From contig CBDHCM010000006.1 in assembly GCA_965261105.1 (NCBI GenBank), positions 2,108,001 to 2,172,000 of the forward strand: a stretch of 64,000 nt of DNA. The letters are read 5' to 3'. Origin of the DNA: Aldehydirespirator sp965261105. GTDB lineage: Bacteria > Actinomycetota > Acidimicrobiia > Acidimicrobiales > Aldehydirespiratoraceae. Positions within the stretch are counted from its first letter, which is position 1; each line of letters opens with the position of its first letter. A program made the position numbers and the translations under genes. The notes beneath the pieces were generated by a model. The model had not been told where the DNA came from, did no database searches, and saw nothing but the letters and a program-made list of their open reading frames with translations. Positions 27,436-36,821 of this stretch are shown here, in pieces.

Positions 27436-30400
27436 TCAATTGTGGGTTCCAGCGCGTAGCGCTGCCGCTGTCAACAGGCTGCGTGTCGTCAACAGCGGCG
27501 CGATCTCCGCTGCCTTGAGTAGGGCGTTAGTGGCCGCGTCCAGATCGGCTCGGCTCGCGAACTCGTCGGTGATCTGGAACGCCGCTGTTAGCAGCCTCGC
27601 TGGGAACCTGTGCCAGCCGGGGCTTTGCGGGCCGGGGCTCAAGTCGTCGATCTGCTGACGCTGAAGCTGGCTGAGGCGCTGTGTGTAGGTGGTGACTCGG
27701 GCGTGAGCGGCCATCCACTCATTTAACTCTGCGCGGTCCGGCCAGCTTCGCTGAAGCATCTCGATCGCTGCGATCGTGTATCCACCGAACTGCAGCGGCA
27801 GCGAACCCATCGGCGGCAGGGCATCGGCAAGCGCCTTGAGCCTGGACGGCTCCATTTCGTCCAGCGGCTCGCTCACCGGCTGTGATGGCTGCGTCGGGCC
27901 ATCAGAGCCGGGGGCAGGGACCCAGCCAGCGAATCGCTCCCAGCGAGCCGCTCCGTCGTCGTCGCACACGCCGTCGAACACAGCCGCGGCCACCGGCGCA
28001 GCCTCCCAAAGAACCTCCAGGATCTCAGGGTCCGCTCTGCGGAGGTTCGCTACGGGGGCGACCGCGAGCTCGAGCGTCAACAGGGAGTTCCGCGGCAGGG
28101 ACCACACCAAGTCCTCGACAAGCATCTCGGGCAGCAGCCCGTCAACTGCCAGCGCGAACTGGATCAGCATGCCCAGAGGGTCCGCAAGGGTCGTGGGGCC
28201 ACACGAGGCTGCGATGGATCGCTGCAGTTCGGTGCGCGCAACTGTCACGCTGCGGCTGTCGACTTGCCGGGCGCGCCGGTGTCCCGAGACGGCCAGTTCC
28301 AGCGCTTCAACACCGACAGCAGGCCGCAGCGCTGCGAGTCGGGCCTGCTCGTCCATGGCAGAGCCAACTGTGACAGCTACGGTGTCAGCATCCCCGAGCG
28401 AGGGACGCTGAGGTGGGGCCCAGTCGTCACGCAACGCGATCTGCGCCAAATAAGGGCCCGGCGGTGCGTCCAGGACGCAGTCAAAGGACCCGTCGGTGTC
28501 GTCTGGCACTTCAGCACAGACCGGGGCTTCCCAAAGACGGTGCTGTGACCAGAGCCTCAACTGGCGTCCGCGGAAGCGCCTGTTCGACGTCCATTGTGCG
28601 TTCAGAAGCACCTGGCAAGCCTCGGCGTCGGGAAGGACCTCGACCTGGAAGTCTGTGACCTGATGGTGTGCGTCAATGACAGCTGCCCGCGCGCTGGTGT
28701 CGTCGGCTCGAAGCGTCAGGCTCATCGTCGCCAGTCCCGAAGCAACAGCGGTGTCGCGGAACTGCGACAGAGCGAACGCCCATCGTCCCTGCTCCCCGGC
28801 GGCTGGGGACGAGTCGGCTTGTTGGAGCGGAGCCCGTCCGTGCAACTCCAAGATCACGCTGGCGGGACGGCCGCAGCGCACTAGCAGCGATTCCGCTTCG
28901 CCGGACTCGATTTCGTCCAACCCGATCCGCTGCGGTTCCCCACTGAGCATGGGCGGTGAGCCGCCGCGGCGGGTCACCGCCCACGACAGCCTCGGAATCG
29001 TGACCGTCAAAGGCACACCGTCCGCCGAAATTTCGACGCTGTCGCAGCCTGGAGCGAACACGGCTTCCACAATGCGCCCGCTACTTCCGTCGGAATGCGT
29101 CAGGACGCAGTCGGCGCTCAGTGTCGCCTCCACAGCCTCGTCTGGGCCAACAATGCGGTCGGGCAACCCCACACGAAGACCTCGTACGACAGCCAAGTGC
29201 TGACGCAGATCGCTTCCCAAGGGACCGACGATCTCGACGGCGCCCCAAAAGGCGCCACGATCGGGGAGGCTCTGCGACATGTCGCGGCCCTGCGGGCAGC
29301 GAGGCAGGGACTTGAGAAGCGCTGTCGCTGGAGGGCCGATCTCATCGTTGCGGCGCCATCGGACCCGCCATCCTGAATCTGGCGTGCCGTCTGGTACCGC
29401 CACCAAGGGCGCTTCGGCGTACACGGGACAGCCGAGAGGGCCGGTCACACCGACGACAGGGCAAGACGTGATCTCAGGCCCCACCGGAGGACTCGACACC
29501 GGCAGCCGCGCCTCTGCAGCCCCGCTCGTACTTCGGGTGCGGAGCCTGACCGCGGTGGCCTCAGATACGTCGACACTCAACAGCCTCCAGCCGTTCCACG
29601 GTTCAAAACGGGCCGGCAGTTCCTCAGCCAGCGGGACCGGTGTGCCGTCGTCGCAGAGAATCTCTACATCTGCCGCGGCGAGTATCAACGCACGAGTGCC
29701 CTTGAGCCGGCGTTGTTCTCGTGTGAGCCGCCCGGCCGCGTCGAACACGTAAGCGGCTACGTCTGGATGTCCCTCGAAACGCGCCCTGAAATCGGCGGCG
29801 GTTGATCGCAGCGCTACGCCCCACCCCCGGGACGGAGCGAGGGACACCTCACGGGCATCGCGCCGCAACGCTTTGAAGCGGCTCGCTGGGTTCCCGGTGA
29901 GGAGCCATTCACCGCCACTGTCAGCAGGGGGCAGCACAAGGTACGGCCCGTTGCAGGAGTATGGGTCAATGCGGATTTGCGGGCGGGGCGAGCCGCAGCC
30001 TCGTGCTGTCGTGCCCAAGGAGCCGCCATCGAGCAGGGCCTGCATCAGGTAGCTGGGCAACCCGGCGTCCTCGGCCATCTCAACGACTGACGCTCTGGCG
30101 GTGTCAGCGCCGACCGCGTCGACGTCGAGTACCGCCGCGATCATGCGCTGCACAAGATCCAAGGCGAAGCCCCCGCCGTAGACGAAGAAGCGTTGCAGCG
30201 GCTGAGCGACATGGGATTTACGCACCGTGGAGCGCAGCACGCTGTCGAGCAACTCAGCGGCGTGCTGTACGCCGTTTCGCATGTTGGATAGCACCAACGA
30301 CGCCGCTTCGTGGGCGCAGGTCGCCGGGATGCCGCCGTGCAGCAGGATCGGGGTGACGTAACGGAGCCAGCGTCCCGCTTCTGGGATCTCGGTGAAGTCC

Positions 30401-30711
30401 TCAATCCCCAGCTCGCGGACTGCTGCCTCGAATGCCTCTCCAATGTTGGCGCGGTCCTTGGGGGTGGTCCCTTCGAGGGGCTCGATGTTGGGCCAGAACG
30501 TCCCCTCGTCATAGCAGCGGCCGCCCTCGCCGACTAGGAACACCGCTGTGACAGCCGGATAGTGCCGCAGCCGCGAGTAATCGCCTGCCTTGGTGGCTCC
30601 GATGAACACCCACTTCGCCCTTGGGAAGACGCTTCCCGATGGCGACAGGTCAAGCTCCCCGACTAGGCGACGACTGATCAACAGCTCGCGGAGGCGCTGC
30701 TCGGTATCCAT
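27436..30711 (-). CDS. Large protein of unknown function, partner of the DUF1998 helicase
   Basis: ATG 30711 gives 1091 residues (first residues MDTEQRLRELLISRRL). The frame is open to a TTG at 30867, so 52 more residues are possible, and neither start has a clear ribosome-binding site. I do not recognise the family. Residues 1-300 look helical and globular, with a Gly-rich turn (FVYGGGFALDLVQ). The middle 600 residues are rich in short strands and Pro/Gly turns, suggesting tandem beta-sandwich domains. The last 250 are helical. It stops 13 bp before the helicase gene, so the two form an operon. By position it could correspond to DruH of Druantia type III, which is inference only. Confidence 0.72.
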   Translation of the reverse strand: MDTEQRLRELLISRRLVGELDLSPSGSVFPRAKWVFIGATKAGDYSRLRHYPAVTAVFLVGEGGRCYDEGTFWPNIEPLEGTTPKDRANIGEAFEAAVRELGIEDFTEIPEAGRWLRYVTPILLHGGIPATCAHEAASLVLSNMRNGVQHAAELLDSVLRSTVRKSHVAQPLQRFFVYGGGFALDLVQRMIAAVLDVDAVGADTARASVVEMAEDAGLPSYLMQALLDGGSLGTTARGCGSPRPQIRIDPYSCNGPYLVLPPADSGGEWLLTGNPASRFKALRRDAREVSLAPSRGWGVALRSTAADFRARFEGHPDVAAYVFDAAGRLTREQRRLKGTRALILAAADVEILCDDGTPVPLAEELPARFEPWNGWRLLSVDVSEATAVRLRTRSTSGAAEARLPVSSPPVGPEITSCPVVGVTGPLGCPVYAEAPLVAVPDGTPDSGWRVRWRRNDEIGPPATALLKSLPRCPQGRDMSQSLPDRGAFWGAVEIVGPLGSDLRQHLAVVRGLRVGLPDRIVGPDEAVEATLSADCVLTHSDGSSGRIVEAVFAPGCDSVEISADGVPLTVTIPRLSWAVTRRGGSPPMLSGEPQRIGLDEIESGEAESLLVRCGRPASVILELHGRAPLQQADSSPAAGEQGRWAFALSQFRDTAVASGLATMSLTLRADDTSARAAVIDAHHQVTDFQVEVLPDAEACQVLLNAQWTSNRRFRGRQLRLWSQHRLWEAPVCAEVPDDTDGSFDCVLDAPPGPYLAQIALRDDWAPPQRPSLGDADTVAVTVGSAMDEQARLAALRPAVGVEALELAVSGHRRARQVDSRSVTVARTELQRSIAASCGPTTLADPLGMLIQFALAVDGLLPEMLVEDLVWSLPRNSLLTLELAVAPVANLRRADPEILEVLWEAAPVAAAVFDGVCDDDGAARWERFAGWVPAPGSDGPTQPSQPVSEPLDEMEPSRLKALADALPPMGSLPLQFGGYTIAAIEMLQRSWPDRAELNEWMAAHARVTTYTQRLSQLQRQQIDDLSPGPQSPGWHRFPARLLTAAFQITDEFASRADLDAATNALLKAAEIAPLLTTRSLLTAAALRAGTHN

Positions 30712-31326
30712 AGGGTTCGTGGGGTCCCAACCCTTAGAGACGGCGTTCTCGCTCGACGCGCCAATTGTGCTGGGTCTTGGTGCGATCATGGGTGCTGCTG
30801 TTGGGGCAGATGGCGCGGAGCGCTGGCGGTTCTGGCTCTCCGAAGGCCGCGTTCTGCTCTGAGACAATCAGCCAACGGTCCTAGCAATCGACGTCGAAGA
30901 CGCACGTCTCGACATTACAACTCCGCGCAAAGCGCTCTGGTGCCTCGTCATCTCGGGAAGTCCTGCAACCCACGGAGTGTCGCGGTTCCACGATGGGGCG
31001 TTCGAGCAGGCGACTGGACGACTCTGCTCCAGGTCACCGCATTGAAGGCCGACGATGACTGCGTCGGCAACCCGATGTGGAGGGTCATCTATCAGCGCGG
31101 CCCGAAGCAGTTGGGGGGTGACGTATCGGGTGACGTATCGGACAATCGGTGCGCTGCGGGCACTAGCCCGTGGAAGCGAAGCCCGGTACCTCTCCGGATG
31201 GTGAGTGGCTGGATTTCGCGCGTCTCGAGCAGTGTCGGCTCGCCGTAGCATCCGTCGCGCCATTGCAGCCGGTGCCGACGGTCGCGCTCGCCTGCGAATG
31301 CGTTGTCGACGGCCGTTTCCAGGCGG
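30712..31326. other. Intergenic region upstream of the large unknown gene
   Basis: About 460-615 bp, depending on the true start of the gene to the left. I see no credible gene. It contains a perfect tandem 12-bp repeat, GTGACGTATCGG, at 31118-31129 and 31130-31141, which could be a regulator site. Otherwise nothing was recognised. Confidence 0.45.
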
Positions 31327-32469
31327 TCAAAGGGACAGGGTCGCCCCACGAAAAAACTCACCGCGCTCAGTGGCCCGGTGGGTCGCAGCTTCGAGAGGGC
31401 CGATCCTGCCGGTCGCATCCAACACGGCGGCACCCAGCACGCGAGCGAGGAAGTAGGCGCTGACGGTATCATCGAAGGAGAACCGGGGTCTGGCGCCGCG
31501 GCCAGTCTGATAGTCGTGTTTGGCGGGGTTCGCGGCGGCGTCGGCGAATTGGGCGATGGCGTCGGCCAGATCTGCGCCGAGCATCTTCTTCGCGTGGGCT
31601 GTTCTGGCGAGGCTGCCGAGGGGTTTCTTGCCGTAGACATGTCTCTTGGGGCCTGCTCGAAATATGTCCTTGATACAGCCCTCCAGACAGCCGCCCGCCG
31701 TCTGCACGACGGATCGAGCGAACTCCGGCTGCTCCCATGCTCTGGCCAGGTACGCCGGGATGTACCGCAGACCGCGCAGGATTCCTTCGAACTCGTAGTC
31801 GAACGGGTATACGTAGCGGCGGTTCTCGCCGTCCCAGATGGCGGTGTGCATTCCCGGGCCCGGTATCTCGGCGTCCGCCTCGGCCAGCATATCGAACGCC
31901 TTCCCGGCGAACGGCTCGCCCCGGTGCAACACCGCGACCGCTTCTCGAATCCGCGGGGCGACGTCTCCCAGCCACACCTCAGCGAGGGCCTCCAGCTGCG
32001 GGTCGGGCGGCAGCTCCGCGGGAGTCCCATAGAGCTCGGGCCAAGGGCAGTCCGCCATCACTCTCCGCGATGAGGCGCGGTCGGGCAGCATCGGGCGGAT
32101 GATCCGCTCTACGCCGCGCAAGCGCTCGATCGTGCCCGCCAGTTTGGCGATCCTCGCCACGCGGCGATCGCATTCCTCCTCCTCCACCCCATCACAGATC
32201 CTCAGGTAGTGGAACTGCACCTCGCTGCAGGCCGCCTCATGCCGAACAGCCAGCTCCCATGCGGTGAACTGGTGCTCCGGTCCGCCGAACTCGCCCACCC
32301 ATGTGTCGCCATTTCTCTGCACGCTGGCCTGAGCGCTGGTGTAGAACCTCCCGGGCGAAGACCACCAAAAGGGTAGCTCATCTGGCTGGGCCTCTCTGCG
32401 CCTGACGCGCATGCCCAGCATCTCCCGTGTACGCGCCACGAGAGACCTGAGAGCCGTCCTCGCCGTCAT
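31327..32469 (-). CDS. Hypothetical protein, 380 residues
   Basis: The frame starts at 32469 and is intact. I do not recognise a family. The N-terminus is basic; the middle has a WDGENRRYVYPFDYEFEG segment and two Cys (CLEGCIKDIF); the C-terminus contains KHDYQTGRGARPRFSFDDT followed by a hydrophobic helix (AYFLARVLGAAVLDATG). It has no signal peptide or membrane segment. It lies between the SNF2/DUF3883 helicase and the DUF1998-helicase pair on the same strand, so it may belong to either module. Confidence 0.6.
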   Translation of the reverse strand: MTARTALRSLVARTREMLGMRVRRREAQPDELPFWWSSPGRFYTSAQASVQRNGDTWVGEFGGPEHQFTAWELAVRHEAACSEVQFHYLRICDGVEEEECDRRVARIAKLAGTIERLRGVERIIRPMLPDRASSRRVMADCPWPELYGTPAELPPDPQLEALAEVWLGDVAPRIREAVAVLHRGEPFAGKAFDMLAEADAEIPGPGMHTAIWDGENRRYVYPFDYEFEGILRGLRYIPAYLARAWEQPEFARSVVQTAGGCLEGCIKDIFRAGPKRHVYGKKPLGSLARTAHAKKMLGADLADAIAQFADAAANPAKHDYQTGRGARPRFSFDDTVSAYFLARVLGAAVLDATGRIGPLEAATHRATERGEFFRGATLSL

Positions 32470-32883
32470 GATGCGCCCATGGTGCCACGTAGTTGGGCGG
32501 GTGAGCGCACAATCCGCTAGGGCGCTGATCGCGACCCGGCAGGTCGCCTGGCTGTCGACTGTCTATCCATCCGATACGGATCAATCAATGTAACAACAAT
32601 ATCTTCCATGTGAGTTGCTTGATGGTTCGTCGAGCAGACGTCAAGGGAGAACCGGCCCGAAGGGCGGCGCCTCCCGGTTTACACGGTGACCGGAGCGTTC
32701 GCGTAAAGGTCCGAACTGGGCGTGTGGTGCACATAATCGAAGTACAAGCACCGACTCCCACAGACATCGACCTGGTGTGCAGCAGGCTCTCGGACTTCTT
32801 CGCCCACAACGCGCCGTCGCGTTGACGCCTGTTGGGCATCCGCACTGTCCTCGGCTTGCACCGTCACAACTGGGGGCGGAAGG
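32470..32883. other. Intergenic region with one possible small ORF
   Basis: The 414-bp gap upstream of the 380-residue gene holds one candidate small gene on the plus strand (32622-32825), listed separately. The stretch 32570-32625 is AT-rich (ATCAATGTAACAACAATATC) and may hold promoters. No RNA gene or terminator was recognised. Confidence 0.4.
32622..32825 (+). CDS. Possible small protein, 67 residues
   Basis: The ORF runs from ATG 32622 to TGA 32825. It encodes a basic N-terminal half and a strand-helix end (VRTGRVVHIIEVQAPTPTD, then LVCSRLSDFF). The amino-acid make-up looks protein-like, with hydrophobic residues in a regular pattern, but there is no good ribosome-binding site and no recognised family. 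It is convergent with the SNF2 helicase gene. Confidence 0.3.
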   Translation: MVRRADVKGEPARRAAPPGLHGDRSVRVKVRTGRVVHIIEVQAPTPTDIDLVCSRLSDFFAHNAPSR

Positions 32884-35800
32884 CTATCGCGCGGGGCCAG
32901 CGTATGTGAGCAGTTCGGCGACGTTCAGCGGGACGCTGGTCTGGGCGGGGTGCAGGGACATATTCTTGAATGGTTCGACCAAGTAGTGCACCTCCGGCTC
33001 GGCGTCGGGGTCCTCGGGGACCGATACGACCGCTAGGCGCCAGCGCTCGCTGTTGTTGTGGGCCTTGCCGACCTGGCGGCGGCTTACGCTGATCTGCTCA
33101 GTTTGGGGCAGGTGGCCCTTGACCTCGATGAAGTAGCAGACCCCGGTGGCTGGGTCGGTTGAGAGCACGTCGTAGCCGGGGTTGGAGTGGTGCTGTTCCT
33201 CGGGGATCCGGCCCAGCTTCCGCTCGGCCTTCATCACGGCCGCCACGGCACGGCGGTCGGTCGCAGCCTTGATGGCTGGATCGACAGATCTGTCCGGCTG
33301 GCCGGTCAGCTTGTCGAGCAACCCCTGGGGCACGACCACTGCGGCCGCGACGATCGTGGGCGGGCTGTTGTGCAGGTTGTCCTCCTGGGCAAGCTCCAGG
33401 CGGCGGCGGGTGAGGCGGGCCTGCAGTTCGTCGGCTCGGGACCGGGCCTTGCCTGAGTTGAGGCGAGGCTTCTTGCCTCTAATCTCCTGGGCCTTGATCT
33501 CTTCAGTGCGTTGATCCCAGTAGCGGATCTCCGACTCCAGGCGTTCCCGCACCGCATCCCAGACTCTCGCTACGCGGGCATGGGTGATCGCGGCGACCTC
33601 GTCGAAGTGCGGTCCGGCCAGATGCTCGATGGCCCAGGACCGGGCGGTGTCCTCAGCGGTTCGGCCGGCCCAGTCAAAATCGAGGCACCCGTCAAGCAGG
33701 GCGTGTTGCTCGTCGGTCAGGGATGCGTAGTTGAGGTAGGGCTCGTCGCCGGGGTCGCGGGCGTTTCCGTGCCGGTCGATCTCCACGTATTGGAACCGCC
33801 GCGATACCACCTGACGGGTGCCGTGAACTTCGCGCCCGTCGGTGATGGTGTGGTCCAGGTATACGAGCAGGCGTAGATCAGTTGACGGGTCGTCCTCGTC
33901 AACCAGCACCGCGCCGCGCTGCAGCGTCCCACCGAACTCCGCCATCACTTTGTTCACCACTGCCGTTAGCAGCGGCGTGCCTGGCGAGATCAGATCGGCC
34001 CGCACCGACGCGCCCGACGTGGCTTCGCCTGCACGGCTGGGTTGGATGTGGGCCTTGTCGAAGGTCACCCGCTGGTAGCGGTCGTGCACCGGCCCGAGAT
34101 CGGACTCGGCGTGGGCTCGAACCGCAGCCGGAACCCGGGTGATCTCGAAGCGGCCACACTCGCGGCTCGTGATCCGCCCGCCGTACATGCGCAGGGCCTC
34201 GGTGAAGAACGACTCCACGAACCAGGGCTGCAGCCGGCGGGCCCGGGCGATCTCCATGTCGCGGCGAATCTTGTCGTTGGCCGCGGGATCGGCCAGACCG
34301 GCCACCAGCGCCCGCTCGTCGAGGACATCCTTCATCTGCCGTCCGATGTCGTCGTCGATCACCTCGTCCATCCACGCGACGTGGGCGGGATCCCCTTCGG
34401 AGGCGATGGCGCGCATTAGCAGGTCTCGCAACGACGTGTTGATCTGCGCGTCGCCCAGCACGTCGTACACCTGATCCCCGTACACGCCGCGCTGCTCCTC
34501 GATCTTGGCGAACAGCCTCTCGAACACCTTGCCCTCACGGGTCTCGTAGGCGACGAGGTTCCACAGATGGCACGGACGCTGCTGGCCGATGCGGTGGACC
34601 CGCCCGAAGCGCTGCTCGATGCGGTTGGGGTTCCAGGGCAGGTCGTAGTTGACCACCATGTTGGCCACCTGGAGGTTGACGCCCTCGCCCGCGGCGTCGG
34701 TGGCCACCAGCACCCGCGCCGTCGGGTCGACCCGGAACCGGTCCTGGATGTCGCGACGGTCGTGGCGCTTGATGCTGCCGTGGATCCTGACCACCGCCTC
34801 CGGCCGCCCCATCTCGGCCTCGATCCGGTCGGCCACATAGTCGAGGGTGTCCTTGTGTTCAGAGAACACGATCAGCTTGCGGACCGGCTCAGGTCCGCCA
34901 TTCGCCTCCAGGCCGGCGTCCAGTGAGCCCGAGAGCGCCGGCGCCGCGAAGGTGTCGGAGCGCAGCAGATCGCGCAACTTGAGCCACTTGGTGTCGACGC
35001 CGCTGCGGCGCACGTCATCGGCCAGCCGCACCAGCTCCTTGAGCTCCGCTACCTCTGCCTCCAGCTCCTCGGCGGTGCCGGCCGCAGTTGCGGCGTCAAT
35101 CACGATGTCCTCAAGGTCCTCGCGCTCGGCGTCGCCGTAGTCGTCGAAATCGAAGTCGTCCAGGTCGGCGATCTTCACTCCCTTGGGCAAGTCGATGACC
35201 GCCACCGGATGGCCCGAAGCGGCAAGGCGACGAAGCTCCGCCGCTTGCTCGGCCAGGCGGTCTCTCCGACGGCGCAGCGAGTGGTAGATCGCAGCCGGCG
35301 ACGAGGCCAAGCGGCGCTGGAGGCCCGCCAGCGCGAAGCCGACGATGATCCCGCGGCTCTTGTCGCCCTCCTCGCGCATCCGCGCCGCCCGGTTCATGCC
35401 TTCGCTCACGTACCGGGTGACCGCCTCGTACAGCTCGGCCTCGGGTCCGGACAATTCGAAGTTCAGGCTCTCGGCGTGGCGCTGGGGAAATAGGCGCTTG
35501 CCTTCGAAGGTGCGCAAGTTCTCCTTCACCAGCCGCCGCATCACGTCGCTGACGTCGGGCATGGACGGGCCGCCGCCGTCGGCGTCCGAGCCGCTGCCGG
35601 CCCTCAGCCGGCCCGCGAAACGCTCCGGGTCGATCAGGGTCATGAAGGCGAGAAAGTCCTCGTTCTTGCCGTTGTGGGGCGTGGCCGTCAACAGCAGCAG
35701 ATGCCGGGTGCACTCACGCAGCGTCTCCCCTAGCACGAACCTCTTGGTGCGGCGAAGCTCGTCGCCGTATCGGTGCGCCGACATCTTGTGGGCCTCGTCC

Positions 35801-36486
35801 ACGATCACCAGGTCCCAGTCCGACGCCTGGACCTTCGCCATCAACTCCTCGGAGCGAGACATCTGGTCCACCCGAGCGATCAGCAAGTTCTTCTCGGTGA
35901 ACGGGTTGCCCGTGCGCGAGGCCTCCACCGCAGCCCGCGACATCAACTCGAACGACAGGCCGAACTTGTCCCACAGCTCGTCCTGCCACTGCTCCACGAG
36001 GCTCCCCGGCGCGACGATCAAGCAGCGGGCCACATCGCCGCGCAGCACCAGCTCCCGGATCAACAGTCCCGACATGATCGTCTTGCCCGCGCCGGGGTCA
36101 TCAGCCAGCAAGAACCGCAGCGGGCGCTTGGTCAGCAGCCGGTTGTACACAGCGTCGATCTGGTGCGGGTAAGGATCGATGTTGGACGTGTCCACCGCCG
36201 CGAACGGGTCGGCCAGATGAGCCTGCTTCATGCGGCGAGCCTCCGACGCGAGACGGAACATGACGCCGTCAGCATCAAAGCTCCACCGCCGTTCCGACAC
36301 TTCAGCCAGCCCAGCCAGATCGTCCACCAAGACGATCCGCTCGCCCAGCCGCCCCTCCGAGGTCCGATAGGTGAGAGTCGCCGAAGTGGAGCCGTGCATC
36401 TCCACGGCCACCACCGTCACATTGGTGTCGGCCACTACCCCCGACAGCCGCATCCCCGCGGTCAGATCACCGAACTCCAGCGTCAC
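32884..36486 (-). CDS. SNF2-family helicase with C-terminal DUF3883 (DrmD-like)
   Basis: This 1200-residue protein starts at GTG 36486. Motif I is LADDPGAGKTIMSGLL near residue 128, Walker B VDEAHK near 228, and motif III LLTATPHNGK near 265. The second RecA-like lobe has KLIVFSEHKDTLDYV, VATDAAGEGVNLQ and RFGRVHRIGQ. The C-terminal DUF3883 segment (NPGYDVLSTDPATGVCYFIE, near 1100) resembles a restriction-endonuclease-like strand pair. SNF2/DUF3883 proteins serve as DrmD in class 1 DISARM and occur with DUF499/DUF1156 genes in related systems. Both contexts are partly present here, but intervening modules separate the pieces. Confidence 0.86.
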   Translation of the reverse strand: MTLEFGDLTAGMRLSGVVADTNVTVVAVEMHGSTSATLTYRTSEGRLGERIVLVDDLAGLAEVSERRWSFDADGVMFRLASEARRMKQAHLADPFAAVDTSNIDPYPHQIDAVYNRLLTKRPLRFLLADDPGAGKTIMSGLLIRELVLRGDVARCLIVAPGSLVEQWQDELWDKFGLSFELMSRAAVEASRTGNPFTEKNLLIARVDQMSRSEELMAKVQASDWDLVIVDEAHKMSAHRYGDELRRTKRFVLGETLRECTRHLLLLTATPHNGKNEDFLAFMTLIDPERFAGRLRAGSGSDADGGGPSMPDVSDVMRRLVKENLRTFEGKRLFPQRHAESLNFELSGPEAELYEAVTRYVSEGMNRAARMREEGDKSRGIIVGFALAGLQRRLASSPAAIYHSLRRRRDRLAEQAAELRRLAASGHPVAVIDLPKGVKIADLDDFDFDDYGDAEREDLEDIVIDAATAAGTAEELEAEVAELKELVRLADDVRRSGVDTKWLKLRDLLRSDTFAAPALSGSLDAGLEANGGPEPVRKLIVFSEHKDTLDYVADRIEAEMGRPEAVVRIHGSIKRHDRRDIQDRFRVDPTARVLVATDAAGEGVNLQVANMVVNYDLPWNPNRIEQRFGRVHRIGQQRPCHLWNLVAYETREGKVFERLFAKIEEQRGVYGDQVYDVLGDAQINTSLRDLLMRAIASEGDPAHVAWMDEVIDDDIGRQMKDVLDERALVAGLADPAANDKIRRDMEIARARRLQPWFVESFFTEALRMYGGRITSRECGRFEITRVPAAVRAHAESDLGPVHDRYQRVTFDKAHIQPSRAGEATSGASVRADLISPGTPLLTAVVNKVMAEFGGTLQRGAVLVDEDDPSTDLRLLVYLDHTITDGREVHGTRQVVSRRFQYVEIDRHGNARDPGDEPYLNYASLTDEQHALLDGCLDFDWAGRTAEDTARSWAIEHLAGPHFDEVAAITHARVARVWDAVRERLESEIRYWDQRTEEIKAQEIRGKKPRLNSGKARSRADELQARLTRRRLELAQEDNLHNSPPTIVAAAVVVPQGLLDKLTGQPDRSVDPAIKAATDRRAVAAVMKAERKLGRIPEEQHHSNPGYDVLSTDPATGVCYFIEVKGHLPQTEQISVSRRQVGKAHNNSERWRLAVVSVPEDPDAEPEVHYLVEPFKNMSLHPAQTSVPLNVAELLTYAGPAR

Positions 36487-36821
36487 GACGCTGAGCCCCC
36501 GATCTGAGTCCGACTACGCATGGCTGTGTGCTCCTGGCCGCCGAAGCAGCGATTCGACCTGACGGCAGGGTACGCGGCCGGTGCGACACCACCGTGCCAA
36601 TTCCGATGCCGGAGTCGGCGAGTCGTCAACCGCCGATTCATGACGAGGGCACCATCTGCCTGCCCATCAACCCCGAGATGGGACACGCCTCGGTATGGAA
36701 GCTGCTGCCTCACTACATGGATGCCCAGGACGCCGGCTCCCATCGCTCCGAATTGCGAACTGTGTCGTGGCGCTGTGACAGACTCGCCCGCCGCGATGCA
36801 AACCCACATGAAGGAGCAGTG
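36487..36821. other. Divergent intergenic region before the DUF262 gene
   Basis: This 335-bp region lies between the SNF2 helicase (leftward) and the DUF262 gene (rightward). Open frames here lack protein-like composition and seem to be chance. A ribosome-binding site (AAGGAG, 36811-36816) for the DUF262 gene is at its right end. Promoters for both genes should be here but were not resolved. Confidence 0.45.

Noticed and set aside
30868..31263. A 131-codon minus-strand ORF upstream of the large unknown gene
   Set aside because: The composition is Arg/Ala-rich with no recognisable pattern, and it crosses the 12-bp tandem repeat.
2577..36486. A complete BREX or DISARM system
   Set aside because: PglZ, BrxL and the PLD protein DrmC were not found, and the candidate genes are spread over 34 kb with other modules between. 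Only resemblance of parts is claimed.
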